A stretch of 64,000 nt of DNA from Benincasa hispida. Its lineage: Eukaryota > Streptophyta > Magnoliopsida > Cucurbitales > Cucurbitaceae. The position numbers were made by a program, and so were the translations under genes. The stretch spans positions 6,446,822 to 6,510,821 of the forward strand of contig NC_052351.1 in the NCBI RefSeq assembly GCF_009727055.1, given 5' to 3'. Of this stretch, positions 24,358-35,104 are shown piece by piece. The notes below the pieces were generated by a model that was given only the letters and a program-made list of their open reading frames with translations, did not search any database and had not been told where the DNA came from. Every line of letters begins with the position of its first letter. Within the stretch, counting starts at the first letter, position 1.

Positions 24358-25804
24358 GGAGAATGCTGAGCTTCAAATTCATCCGTTCTTGAACAATACA
24401 ATAGCCCTTATTTTCTTCATCTCTCAGATAGTACCAAGTCTTGTGCTCGTTTCCAATCTCCTCACGGAATCGAACTATAACTCATGGAGCTAGACGATGA
24501 AAATAGGGCTTACTGTCAAGAACAAGTTTGGCTTCATCAATGGAGAAATTCCTCGTCCTTCTGATGAGTTACTTAGTTCTTGGATCATCTGTAATGGAGT
24601 AGTGACTGCCTGGAATCTTAATTCCCTTTCTAAAGAAACCTCTGCGAGCATCAATTTTTTTGATTCCGCACAAGAAATTTGGTTTGATCTTCAAGAAAGG
24701 TACCAGCGTAAGAATCGGCTAAGAGTTTTTCAGATTCGACGGGAACTTTATAATCTAAATTAGAACCAAGATTTTGTTACTACATACTACGCAAAATTGA
24801 AAACATTGTGGAATGAACTGATTTCGTATCGTCCTTCCTGTTCTTGTGGAAAATGTACTTGTGGAGGAGTTAAAAATCTACAAACATATTTTCAAACAGA
24901 GTATGTAATGGCCTTCCTGATGGGCCTAAATGAAACGTCTGCTTCTATTCGATCTCAATTGCTATTGATGGAACCTGAACCCTCTATCAACCGTGCTTTT
25001 TCCTTGGTTGTACAAGAAGTGGATTAGAAAGCTCTTTCCTTATCTCTCAACCATAATATGTCTCCACCAAAATCAGCTGTTGCTTTCCTTATGAAGAATA
25101 ATTCATCTGCCTCCTTTTCACAAGCTACCTCAAATAATTTTCGCAATACTAATCAACACAAAAAAGAAGGAGAGGCCACTTTGCACTCATTGCAATCTTC
25201 AAGGACACACAGTGGATTGTTGCTACAAGCTTCATGGATATCCTCCTAGTCACTGACTTTATAAGCCTCCCTAGTCATCAACAAAAACAAAGCATTCTGA
25301 TTCCTTATCATCTCTTACAGCTGAGTAGTGCCAAGGTTTATTAGCCATACTTCAATTCCATTTAAACAAATCCAAAACACCCAACACTGCAATAGAACCA
25401 ACCATTACTAATGCTTATGTAACAAGTATTTGTTCTTTCACTGATATCTCCTCTGATCAATGGATACTTGATTATGGTGCTTCCACTCACATTTGCTATG
25501 ATAAAGCTTTATTCACTTCTTTATGACTAATTAAAGTAGCAATTGTTTCTTTACCAAATCAGTCTCAACTTTCTGTTGAATTTGTTGGAGATATACAAGT
25601 AAATGCAGATATCAAATTATAGAATGTTCTACACATACCAACATTCTGTTTCAATTTGATTTCCATAAGCTTTTTAACTTCTCATTTGCCACTAATTGTC
25701 ACATTTTCTAGTGATTCTTGTCAAATTCAAGACAAGTGCTCTTTGAAGATGATTGGCAAGGCTACCAAATGGCAAGGACTATACCTATTACAAGCTACGG
25801 TTGT
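24358..25804 (+). pseudogene. Copia-A gag and protease region, broken
   Basis: A decayed gag-pol start in plus orientation. The gag part begins near 24358; the open piece 24497-24763 has 'NKFGFINGEIPRPSDE' and 'LQERYQRKNRLRVFQIRREL', typical of RE1-like Copia gag. It continues at 24797-25027 ('YVMAFLMGLNETSASIRSQL') after an in-frame stop. At about 25460 the protease motif is DYGASTHI, where DSGASxHI is usual, so the active-site neighbourhood is altered. 'KMIGKATKWQGLYLL' (about 25745-25790) is the segment that normally precedes the GAG-pre-integrase domain. The frame is then lost at 25804, where organelle-like DNA begins. The missing continuation lies inverted at 41078-42906. Confidence 0.85.
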
Positions 25805-25828
25805 TTTAAAAAAAAAAAAAAAAAAAAA

Positions 25829-26004
25829 GAATAAGAAAAAAGTATTTAAATCATAGTCTAATTGATTTAATAATCTATGGATCTATTTGACATTAATTAG
25901 AATTCTATACATAACTTTGAATTTCCTCGAGCGCGTAACGAGGGAGAAACTTTTTATACGGTTCGGGGGGGGGGGGGGGTATTGTTAATTTACGTCTATC
26001 CCAA
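25829..26004 (+). pseudogene. 3' end of the plastid rps16 group II intron
   Basis: A domain-V-like hairpin sequence is visible: 'gagcgcgtaacgagggagaa' followed by 'actttttatacggttc' (about 25929-25965). A G-run and 'acgtctatcccaatgagcc' come next, as in the plastid rps16 intron just before exon 2. Indels relative to a functional domain V are evident. Confidence 0.75.
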
Positions 26005-26230
26005 TGAGCCGTTTATCGAATCATTGCAATTGATGTTCGATCCGAAGAGAGGGAAGAGATCTTCATAAAGTGGGTTTTTATGATTCGATAAAAGAATCAA
26101 ACCTATTTAAATGTTCCTGATATTCTATATTTCCTTGAAAATGGTGCTCAACCTACAGGAACTGTTCATGATATTTTAAAAGAAGGCAGGTGTTTTTTAC
26201 GAAACTTCACCTTAATCAATAACCGAAATT
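26005..26230 (+). pseudogene. rps16: Plastid rps16 exon 2 pseudogene (nuclear copy)
   Basis: The translation follows plastid ribosomal protein S16: AVYRIIAIDVRS, then [14 protein letters not shown], then [20 protein letters not shown] and VHDILK. These blocks lie in different frames because a base is missing near 26043 and one is extra near 26092. The C-terminal part is diverged and then runs into sequence resembling the rps16 downstream spacer. It cannot encode a functional S16. In its plastid setting S16 is a small-subunit ribosomal protein; here it is a dead transfer. Confidence 0.85.
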
Positions 26231-27013
26231 CCATTAATATTAATGAAATAAAAAAAAGAGGTGTGGATAACTTGTATATAGCTTTGGCTAACCTTTTCTT
26301 TAGTATTTTCCCCCTCTTTTGTTCTATTCATACTATACACTTATTACCTTCAAATTTCGACTAAATAGACACATTTAACAAACCTGAATCATTGGAGGGT
26401 GTCGAAAGACTTGTAATGGAACGCAATAGCATAATTAGCATTTTTGCTTAGAAAAGCACTCGAACAGTATTTTGATTACTAAGTTTGGGGGCAGCTAGTT
26501 TGGGAACAGTGAGATTAGCTATGACGTTAGGTGAATCAGTCACGATAGAGGGAATTTTTCTCTCATTGATGCGGCAAAGACTTTTTCCGTTTTTTGTCAA
26601 GACGATAAAAGAAAGATAAATAAAGGGAGGATTGAACCACTATAATAACTTTTTCTCTTTCTTGATTCTCGTTTCTGGACTCTTCTCTGACATCACAAGT
26701 GTATATCATCAGATTGTCCGGTCTCTCCCTATGGCTAAGAAGCTAGACCCAATAAGAAGCCCTTAGATGCTGCCATCTCTTTCTTTGTAGATGTAGATTT
26801 TCTTCCTGTGTTCTTAGTTGCATTGCATAAGGACTAACCGCTTTCTTGTTTGTGATTGCCTTTACTAAGTACACTAGATTCATTCCTTTTACTCTCGAGA
26901 TCCTAATGCCAACTGCAAGATAACATCAGAAGCGTCAATGCATCGTCGAATAGGTGGCAGCAGCTCTCTATGTACTTGTAGTTGAGTAAGGACTGTAAGC
27001 TTCAAGTCCCTTC

Positions 27014-27250
27014 TTACTTGTCTTCTTTTTTAGAACCGTCGAAGAACATTTGCCAATCATGAGAAGTTTCGTCTTCTTCTTCGCCTACCGCTAATAGAAT
27101 AGCTTCGTCCGGGAAATGCGTCCCCTTACTAATCAAATCAAGCTCATAGTCAGGCACGGGATGATCCGTAGGTGGTCTGCTATTGCCTGCCCCTTTCCTT
27201 ACTAAGGCTTCCCGCTGCTTTTGCAGAACTCCGAGAGTCACATCTGCCAC
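27014..27250 (-). pseudogene. Ty3/gypsy RNase H fragment
   Basis: The minus-strand translation includes 'DWQMFFDGSK', the start motif of the gypsy RNase H domain, preceded by a linker with 'LISKGTHFPDEAILLA'. Only this small piece is present. It starts from GTG, has no ATG of its own, and lies in the organelle-like insertion. It is a fragment, not a gene. Confidence 0.55.
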
Positions 27251-27350
27251 GTATACGCGAAAAGAGCTCGCTTTCGACTTTCTACCTCGGCGTTTTGTGC
27301 CCGGTTCTAGTTCAGGGCTTTTCCGGCTTTACTGACTTAGCAGAATAATC

Positions 27351-28490
27351 AACTGACGCAACTCTTGGTCAAGCTGTTTTCATCTATGACGCAAGAGCAG
27401 ATAGGAGGAAACGATCTCAGAATGTGAACTTTGTTGATTCTAACGCAATAGCCACGCTCTTTGCATAAGTGGCTACCACGACAAACCTTTTGCAGAATAT
27501 ATCACTGGGGAACGCATCAAACTCGCAAAAGGTAAATCAGGTGGAAACATTCATATAGCCCATGGTTAGCTATGTGGTTTGTGGAGATCCTCATTCCTAC
27601 ACTGGTTACCCACATAATCCGCAGTCAGTATGATTTATTAAAAATAACCCATTCTCAAACACCTATAATCCCGGATGGAGGAACCATCCAAATTTCTCTT
27701 GGGGAGGTCACCAACAGGAGCAACACCAACCAGGGTAAAATCAGCAGCATAGGCAAGGACAGCCGCCTAGATTCCAGCCATCGCAGTAGCCGCACCAACA
27801 ATCCTTAATAGAGGAAGTCACGCGTCAAGTTCAGCTTCTCCGCTTGAAAACCTCTTAAAGGAATATATCGCCCAGAACGACGCATTGCTAAAAGGCTAAG
27901 CATCATCCATAAAAAATCTGGAGATACAAGGGGGGAAAATTGCTAGTGAGCTGAAGAATCGACCGCCAGGAGTCTTGCCCAGCATTACAGAAACCCCAGG
28001 AAATAACAACAGAAAAAAGCAATGTCATGCAGTGACATTGTGAAGTGGCAGACCTCTTGTAGAAGGAACCGTGAACCCAAGAACCAACAATCCTTCAACT
28101 GAGCACACAACACGCTCGAAGGCATTGGAAGATCAAGAAGAACGGACGCCAGAATCCACAAATCATTCGAACCCAAGCAGGTCTAATGCAGAAGAACCTG
28201 CAATGCAACTGAAAGCACCATTTCCCAGACGCTTGCTGAAGAAGGCAGCAACAAATTACCCAAGAACAGAAGGATCTGGGAAGCTTCACAGTTCCGTGCT
28301 CAATCGGAGGGCTAGACGTGGGACTTACACTGTGTGATCTGGGAGTAAGCATCAACCTCATGCCACTCTCAATTTTCAAGAAATTAGGAATTGGTGAAGC
28401 GCAGCCCACTTCTGTAACACTTCAACTCGCTTATAGGACGATCACATGTCGTGAAGGAAAGATTGAGCATGTTCTGATGAAACCAATTGT
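27351..28490 (+). pseudogene. Athila/Tat-type gypsy gag end and protease, plus strand
   Basis: Multiple frames give pieces of one polyprotein. At about 27570-27710 there are CGDPHSYTGYPHNPQS and YNPGWRNHPNFSWGG, the characteristic zinc-region tail of Athila/Tat gag. At about 28290-28480 there is a protease segment with 'GGLDVGLTLCDLGVSINLMP' and 'LSIFKKLGIGEA'. Several stops and frameshifts are present. It continues the gag fragment that lies on the opposite strand at 42907-43617, which shows that the two halves were separated by an inversion. Pol is absent; other Copia copies replace it. Confidence 0.8.
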
Positions 28491-29748
28491 TCATTAGAGG
28501 ATCAATGGAACTTAAGGAACAAGATGTAGTCTTGGGGGTAAAATGGTTTTTATGACCCAGTCGAGATTACGAACAACCTGTAAAGGATGAACTTACTCAT
28601 CATGGTTATATCAAATGGACACAAATATATCTATAGTGAGGGGAGTGCAACTACGGGACTTTAGTGGAATGACCCGTTATATACGAATGTTGATTAGCTC
28701 CGTCTAAAGAGTTTAGCTAGCTATCTTGGATCATTGGAGCCCATGATCTATAGTTCATTAGATTCCCCTACTAGCTCATATGGAATAAAATTATAACAGT
28801 TTGATAGAATAATTTGAATTGTTGAATTAGGTAGAGAGAGAGAAAGACAAGTTATGTGGTATAGTGGTTAGGTCTTTTTTAGCTTAGAGATACAGCTTTA
28901 ATATTTAAATATCAAGAATATGAATACGTTCATATTCAGAAGCTCAAAAATGATGGAAATGGTCAAAGTTGTAAAAAGTCAAAGAGTTGATTTTGACTTT
29001 AAAAAGTCAAACTTTGACAACTTTATATTCAAATGTGATTTGAATTACGAGAAAATGAATGCGGATTCATGCTCGGGAGGTCAAAATTAGTCAACACGGA
29101 AAAAATCATAAAAGTCAAAATGTTGACTTTTTGGTCAAAGTTTGACTTTGACCAAATTACTATTTGCCCTTTGACTATAGTTAGTGGGAAAATCCAAACT
29201 TTTGTTGGATAATTCTACTAACAAAATAGTGGACTAGATGTTGGCTTATAGTGGAGACATTAAGCCATTAAGTGAGTGGATTCTAGGTGTTGGGTTTTTG
29301 TGAAGTTTTTTCATGCAATTGTTGCATGCCTTTTTCCTATAATTGGGCTCTTCAATTAGTTAAAAGATTTTTGCCATTTTGAAAATTAGTTTTCTGATAT
29401 TTGGGTTGGAAAATTACGATTTGTGAAGAAAAGAAATGGAAAACCCAAACCTACTCAAATTCCATTCCTTATTTTCATCTCTTTTCTCTCTCTCGGTTAT
29501 CTTCATCCACCGGGTCCCAAACTCGGTTCTGAGTCCAGAGGATAGTAGGTCAACTCTAGTGGTGGTCCAAAAGAGTTCGGGTCGAGATTCAACGAGGAGA
29601 AGTGGGTTTTGGGAGCTTCAAAGATAGCATCTCTACACTTTTAATTCACTATTTTTTCCTTCATGATCATGCTTATTTCCTTTAATTTAAGAGCAATTAG
29701 AGTGTAATTAGGTCCTAATTCCGCTGCATATGTCTTGTGTTCCATCAA
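28491..29748 (+). mobile_element. Truncated Copia-C 5' LTR
   Basis: It starts abruptly in the LTR core ('attagaggatcaatggaact') and carries the shared LTR motifs 'aaatggacacaaatatatct' and 'agtgaggggagtgcaac'. It ends near 29748 just before a PBS. Its first several hundred bases are missing compared with the LTRs at 31282 and 35105. Confidence 0.7.
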
Positions 29749-29750
29749 GT

Positions 29751-29762
29751 GGTATCAGAGCA
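29751..29762 (+). other. Copia-C primer-binding site
   Basis: TGGTATCAGAGC is a perfect initiator-tRNA-Met-type Copia PBS, just downstream of the truncated LTR. It shows that this copy is in plus orientation. Confidence 0.85.
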
Positions 29763-31281
29763 TGCTAGAATTACTCTCAATTGCTTTTGGTGGGTTTTTT
29801 TTTCCTATATATTCAAGTGTTGAATGAAATGGGGACTAAAGTGGGTTTATTTATGATTTTGGCATTTTTTCTCTTTAAATTTCTTGTGAAATTTGTAATT
29901 GCTTACTTTTTTATGAGTGAAAAAGGGTCTGTAAATTTGTTGGAGTCATTAGAGTTGAAATTAGGCTGTAATTTCTTGATTCCGAGAGAGAGACAGCAGC
30001 AAAAATGGAGAAAAAATGGCTTATAGACCCGAATTAGCTTCAGACCAGAGAGCAAGCTCCCAGACTCGACTCGTTGCCCAGACCCGACCCGATTCGGAGA
30101 AGCTCGCACGTGCACCTGGTTCGCATGCTTGCTTGCCCGGATCCGACCCGCTCGTCCGCTCCGCTTTGTGCAGTCTCGGCGCCCGTTCCACCTGCCGAGA
30201 CCGCTCGCGCACCGCGCCCGCCACGCCTCCATTGACTGCCCCAGCGTGCATTGACCAGCCGATCTGGACCGATCTATTTGACCTGGTTGAGCGGTTTGAC
30301 CGGTTAGCTGGGTTTCTGGTGTTTTCAGGCCATTTGAGTGATTTCTGAGCGATTTCTAATAGTTCAAAGTGTTTGAAGCCGGTTCAGGGAAGCTGGTTGC
30401 TGAATTTTGTTATAAATTAGTTATTTGTGTATTTAATGCAAAAATCGTTCCACTTTAGTGTTGTTTACCTATTATGCATGTGTGTAATAATGTTCTTTGA
30501 TTATGTGTGCTATATAGTATGCATATAGTTTTAAAAGCCCACCATAGGAAAAGCATGTGACATGCATTTGTTATATCTTATAAGTGTTAATAAATATATA
30601 CTATGCATGCTTAGTTTTAATATAAGTGTTATATTAAAGCATGTTTGATGAAGGAGCATGTTATAGATGATGCTCTAGGGTTATAATTGTTAATAAATAA
30701 CCTAGACTTCTAAAATCTATAACAAAGTTAAGATGCATGCTCATTTAGGGTTAACCATACAAAAATCCTAATTTTCATAGAAAATAAGTCGATATCTTGT
30801 AAAACCGAAGTTACAAGAAAACTCACCTAGCAAGATCTTGGAAAATGTCAGATAAGATGACAAAGGTTGAAGGTTTTTAAGTTGACGGTTCACGAAACAC
30901 CTACTACCTGGAGATCGAGCGGCGTCTGAGTTAGGTTAAAATCAGTTTTATAGGCATGCGTGAGTGGGTGGAGGTAATAAATTTGTTTATCGCCTAGACA
31001 TCGTAGGTTAAAAATCAAGTATAAAGTTATACTCTGATGAATCACCTAGACTTAGATATGTTATTAGTTAGCGAAATGTATCGCTAAGTATTTTTATACC
31101 CTATCCGCTAGAACACTTCCAGTGGAGAGAAATAATGTACTTTTAGCTCTAAGCGTCCCTAAGAGTTCACAGTGAGATTTCATGCTTGGCTTTGGCCGCC
31201 CTGGGAGCGGACTCCATTCGGAGAGTGTTTGCATGAAGACAACTCGATGTGGATCAAGTGATGCGTCTTGACCATCGACTC
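29763..31281 (+). mobile_element. Copia-C leader, non-coding
   Basis: It follows the PBS. A GC-rich block at about 30040-30300 is rich in 'gacccgacccg'-like units and gives overlapping ORFs on both strands, none with a recognisable domain. The rest is AT-rich. It ends where another LTR starts at 31282, so gag is missing. Confidence 0.5.
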
Positions 31282-33083
31282 TATAGGGTTTCATGTCCTA
31301 AAACCTTGCAGTTTGTAAAAATGATAAACATTTTCTATAATCAATATACTTGTTATTGATCTCATAATTGTATGAAAGTCTAAATCCAATAAACTAAGAC
31401 CCATGACTATTGTATTGAGTACTTTGAACTTTATGTGGAGACATAAGAGTGGATCGGGTTTGAGTAAATAAGTCAAAATGATCTTATGGTACATGAATGA
31501 GGTCGGGTAATTATTCTGGTAACACATTGGATGCGATCTAATATGTAGTTATTACAAAGAGTTGTAAAGTACTACATACGATGTGATCCTAATTCGTGCA
31601 TATTTTGACATGAGGAGTGGGGGCGTCTTATGAATGAGTTTGCATAAAATAAGGACCAAGAAATCAGTCACTCGTAACTTTATAAAGTTGTTTACTATTT
31701 AAGACTGATATTTCACTAGATGACCTAGGTAACTCAATCTTAATCCTAAGCTGACTATGACTCCTATTTATTCGGGATTGCCCTTAGATTTGCATAGTTG
31801 AGGTTTGGCTCAACAGGGCAGGCTCGATAAGATTCCCCTTTCAGGGGTAAGACCGGATAGATAGTTTGGGGACATAGGGTGCAAGAAGAAGTTCATAACC
31901 TACCCGATTTAGGGATAGGAGAAAGGTTGTTCTCTCAAGTACTGAATCCAGGTCTTGAAAAAAGGACTCCACCCTCTTACTGGGCTGAAAGAGTTTGCTT
32001 TGGTGATTGGATCACAGACCAGTTATTCATTAGGGGATCAAGTAGGGACTTGAGGAATAAGACGAAATCTCAGGGGTAAAACAGATATTTGACCCAGTCG
32101 TTATTACGAACAACCTGTGAAAGGTCGACTTGCTGATTATGGTTAAATCATGTGAACATAAATATCTACAGTGAGGGGAGTGTAACTATGGGCTTTAGTG
32201 AAGTGACCCATTAGTTTAACGAATGGGGACTAATTTGGTCTAATGAGTTTATCGATTAGTCTAGATCATCTGGAGTCCATGATCTATAGGTTGGGCGAGG
32301 TCCCCTGCTGCTCGTAACGGACAAGTTCTAGAATGGCGTGATAAGTTAATTTGAAACGTTCAAATTAGAATTAAGGGAATTAGTAATTATATGAGATATA
32401 ATTATTGTTTAATTTTAGAATTAAACGGAATAGGAGAATTTATATATTTAAATATGATTTAAATATATAAAGATGAATATGTGTTAAAATCAATTTAATA
32501 TTTGATATTAAATTAATTAAGTTTTATTTAATAATTAATTTATGAAATTAATTAATTTTTCATTTAAAATAAAATAGATTTTATAAAATCAAATTTTTGA
32601 TTTTTAGATAAAATTGGAAAATTGGAAAAACAAAACACGCTTAAATGGAAAATGAAGTTTTTCATGTATCTCTTTGAAGTAGCTCACACATGAAACAACA
32701 TCTTGCCCTTGTCTTCTCCAAGCATGAGCTGCAACTCATGCAACTCTTCTCTTTGCATGTTGATTTGCAATATAATGAAGAGATTGGAGTGAAAATCGGG
32801 CATGCAATCTATAGAGTTTTGAGAGAAAGCTGGTTTGAAGAAAGGTTCTTCAATAAGGTTATAGCAGTGAGCTTTTCTTCTTCATCCCTTGATTTAAGCT
32901 TGTTTTGAGTCCCACAACTCAATCTAGAGCACCAAGAGAATAGTGAGGAAGATTTTGAGGTGGTCTACAACAAGATTTGGAGAACATTGCAGCTGGTGAA
33001 GGAGCTTTGAAGAAGTTCTACAAGAGGTATATCTTGAAACCCATTTTTTCCTGCAAAAGCATGCTTTATATTTTGCCAAAATT
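31282..33083 (+). mobile_element. Copia-D LTR, left copy
   Basis: It is homologous, in the same orientation, to 35105-36690: 'atgataaacattttctataa', 'aagacccatgactattgt', 'ttattcgggattgccc', 'ggggtaagaccggatagat' and 'tacccgatttagggatagga' occur in both. It has an extra block of about 250 bp (roughly 31440-31690) and starts TATAGGGTTTC where the right copy has TGTTGGGTTTT. The match stops at 33083, where the final 47 bp of the LTR appear inverted. Confidence 0.75.
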
Positions 33084-33130
33084 GCAGCGGAAGCACAAGG
33101 ATCATCTAAGCATTCAAATTCACTAATTTT
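33084..33130 (-). mobile_element. Inverted 3' terminus of a Copia-D-type LTR
   Basis: The reverse complement of this segment reads 'aaaattagtgaatttgaatg' and later 'ccttgtgcttccgctgc', matching the plus-strand LTR end at about 36640-36690. It is therefore in opposite orientation to the LTR it touches at 33083, and marks a rearrangement junction. Confidence 0.65.
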
Positions 33131-34797
33131 AGCAACATCATGTCATAACATGTACCCATCAATTCTCCCACTTGCCCTAGTGATACAAAACTCGTAAACC
33201 TAGTCTTACTAGGTGACCCTCGAACACCTTAGCCGAGAAGGCCTTCGTAAATGGATTAGCTAAATTGTCTTGGGAAGCAATTTGAGTGAAAATGACGTCT
33301 TCTCTGTGTACAATCTCCCTGATAAGATGGTATTTCCGTTCAATATGTTTTCCCCTTTTATGACTTCGTAGTTCCTTTGAATTTGCAACTGCTCCACTGT
33401 TGTCACAATAGAGAGTGACAGGCAGGTGCATATTAGGAACTATTTCCAGATCTGTCAGGAACTTTCTGAGCCATACTGCTTCTTTTGCTGCTTCGCTTGC
33501 AGCTACATACTCAGCTTCCATTGTGGAGTCCGCAATACAACTCTGCTTGTTGCTTCTCCACACAACTGCTCCTCCGTTCAGAGTGAATATTGACCCCGAA
33601 GTTGATTTCCTTGAATCAATATCGATCTGAAAGTCAGAATCAGTGTATACAGTAAGGATCAGATCCTTAGGACCATACACGAGCATATAATCTCTTGTTC
33701 TCTAAAGATACTTGAGAATGTTTTTAACAGCAGTTCAATGGTCATGACCAGGATTGGATTGAAATCTACTGACAATTCCTACGGCATAGCATATGCCGGG
33801 ACGAGTACACAACATTTCATACATCAAACTCCCAACTACAGATGCATATGGAATTCGATTCATCTCCTCAACCTTTTAAAGTGTCTTAGGACTCTACTCC
33901 TTAGACAAGTGAATTCCATGCCTGAAAGGTAAATATCCTTTCTTGGAATTTTTCATTTTATACCTACACACCATCTTGTCTATATAAGATGCTTGAGATA
34001 ATGCCAATGTTCTGTTCTTGCAATTCCAAACTATTTGGATTCCAAGAACATACTGCGCTTCTCCTAAATCTTTCATTTGGAATTGTGAAGCTAACCATCT
34101 CTTAACGTCAGCTAGATATTCTACCTCATTCCCAATAAGTAGAATATCATCAACATACAACACCAGAAAAGCGACAATTTTGTTGACAATTTTCTTGTAA
34201 ACACAGGGTTCGTCAATATTTTGTTCAAAACCATAAGATTTGATCGCAGCATCAAATCTCATATTCCAGGATCTAAAAACTTGTTTTAATCCATAAATGG
34301 ATCGATTAAGCTTGCAAACCTTTTTCTCTTGACCCTGCTGTATAAACCCTTCTAGTTGGACATATAGATACTATCTTCTAGTTCCATTCAAAAAAGCTGT
34401 CTTGACATCAATTTTCCATATTTCATAATCATAAAATGTGTCTATGGACAAGAGTATTCTAATAGACTTTATCATGGCAATTGGAGAGAAGTTTTCTTCA
34501 AAATCTAACCCCTCTCTTTGGGTAAACCCTTTTGCCACAAGTCTAACTTTGTAGGTCTGTACCTTACTAACTTGGTCTCGTTTTCTCTTGTAGATCCACT
34601 TGCAATCGATGGGTTTTACCTCTTCCGTTTGATCTACAAGATCCCAGACAAAATTGAAATACATAGATTCCATTTCAAGGTCCATGGCTTTAATCCATTA
34701 GTCTTTGTCCACATCATTCATTGCTTGATTAAAAGACAATGGATCCTCTAAACCATCATCTGGTATGATGACTTGAGTTTCATTAAACCCATGTACC
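33131..34797 (-). pseudogene. Copia reverse transcriptase and RNase H, minus strand, broken
   Basis: Read on the minus strand, three open pieces follow in order. 34685-34371 is the RT start (KCKWIYKRKRD-type motif, 'KVRLVAKGFTQREGLDFEEN', 'KTAFLNG'). 34262-33894 has the YVDD catalytic motif in 'LVLYVDDILLIGNEVEYLAD'. 33686-33177 is RNase H ('DSRKSTSGSIFTLNGG', 'MEAEYVAASEAAKEA', 'LYCDNSGAVANSKE', 'NLANPFTKAF'). After the stop comes the polypurine tract GCAAGTGGGAG at about 33170. Frame breaks lie between the pieces, and gag, protease and integrase are missing. It looks like a Tork-lineage element, inverted relative to both flanking LTRs. Confidence 0.85.
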
Positions 34798-35104
34798 GGT
34801 CAAGCTGTTGCACAACCCTCCCACTACGACGATGAACACAGAGGAGACGTCATTGTCACTCAGATTGCTTCCTAAGAAAACTTAGCTGATCTATTTACGA
34901 AGGCCCTCTCGGCTAAAGTATTTGAAGGTCACCTAGTAGGACTAGGTCTACGAGTTTTGTATTACTAGGGTAAGTGGTAGAATTTATGGGTATTCTAATG
35001 CCCTAGTTTATTATATTTGTACATTTTATTTTCTCCATGTAAACTCAACATTGTATATATTTGTATATATTGATCCACTGGAGTTTTAGTCCAAGTGGGA
35101 GTAT
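34798..35104 (+). pseudogene. Copia-D RNase H end and polypurine tract, plus strand
   Basis: A short plus-strand piece encodes the last RNase H residues ('LFTKALSAKVFEGHLV', 'LGLRVLYY') after an in-frame stop. A non-coding stretch and the polypurine tract 'ccaagtgggag' (about 35090-35100) follow, directly before the LTR at 35105. It duplicates, in opposite orientation, the end of the minus-strand copy at 33177. Confidence 0.75.

Larger units (their letters stand above)
25805..27350. other. Organelle-derived insertion at an inversion breakpoint
   Basis: This segment sits exactly between the break in Copia-A (25804) and the resumption of the gypsy gag (27351). It starts with plastid rps16 intron and exon sequence (to about 26390) and continues with DNA less AT-rich than the surroundings, including a minus-strand gypsy RNase H fragment (27014-27250). 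Plant mitochondrial genomes carry both plastid fragments and retroelement pieces, so a mitochondrial source is plausible. Direct plastid origin of the first part is the alternative. The stretch 26390-27010 is not recognised. Confidence 0.6.

Noticed and set aside
28850..28890. tRNA-like 'tggtatagtggttaggtc'
   Set aside because: It resembles a tRNA D-arm region, but no cloverleaf, T-arm or acceptor stem can be drawn around it, and it lies in LTR sequence.
30016..30348. Arg/Pro-rich ORFs on both strands in a GC-rich block
   Set aside because: They lie in the untranslated leader of a Copia element after its PBS; composition explains the open frames, and no domain is visible.
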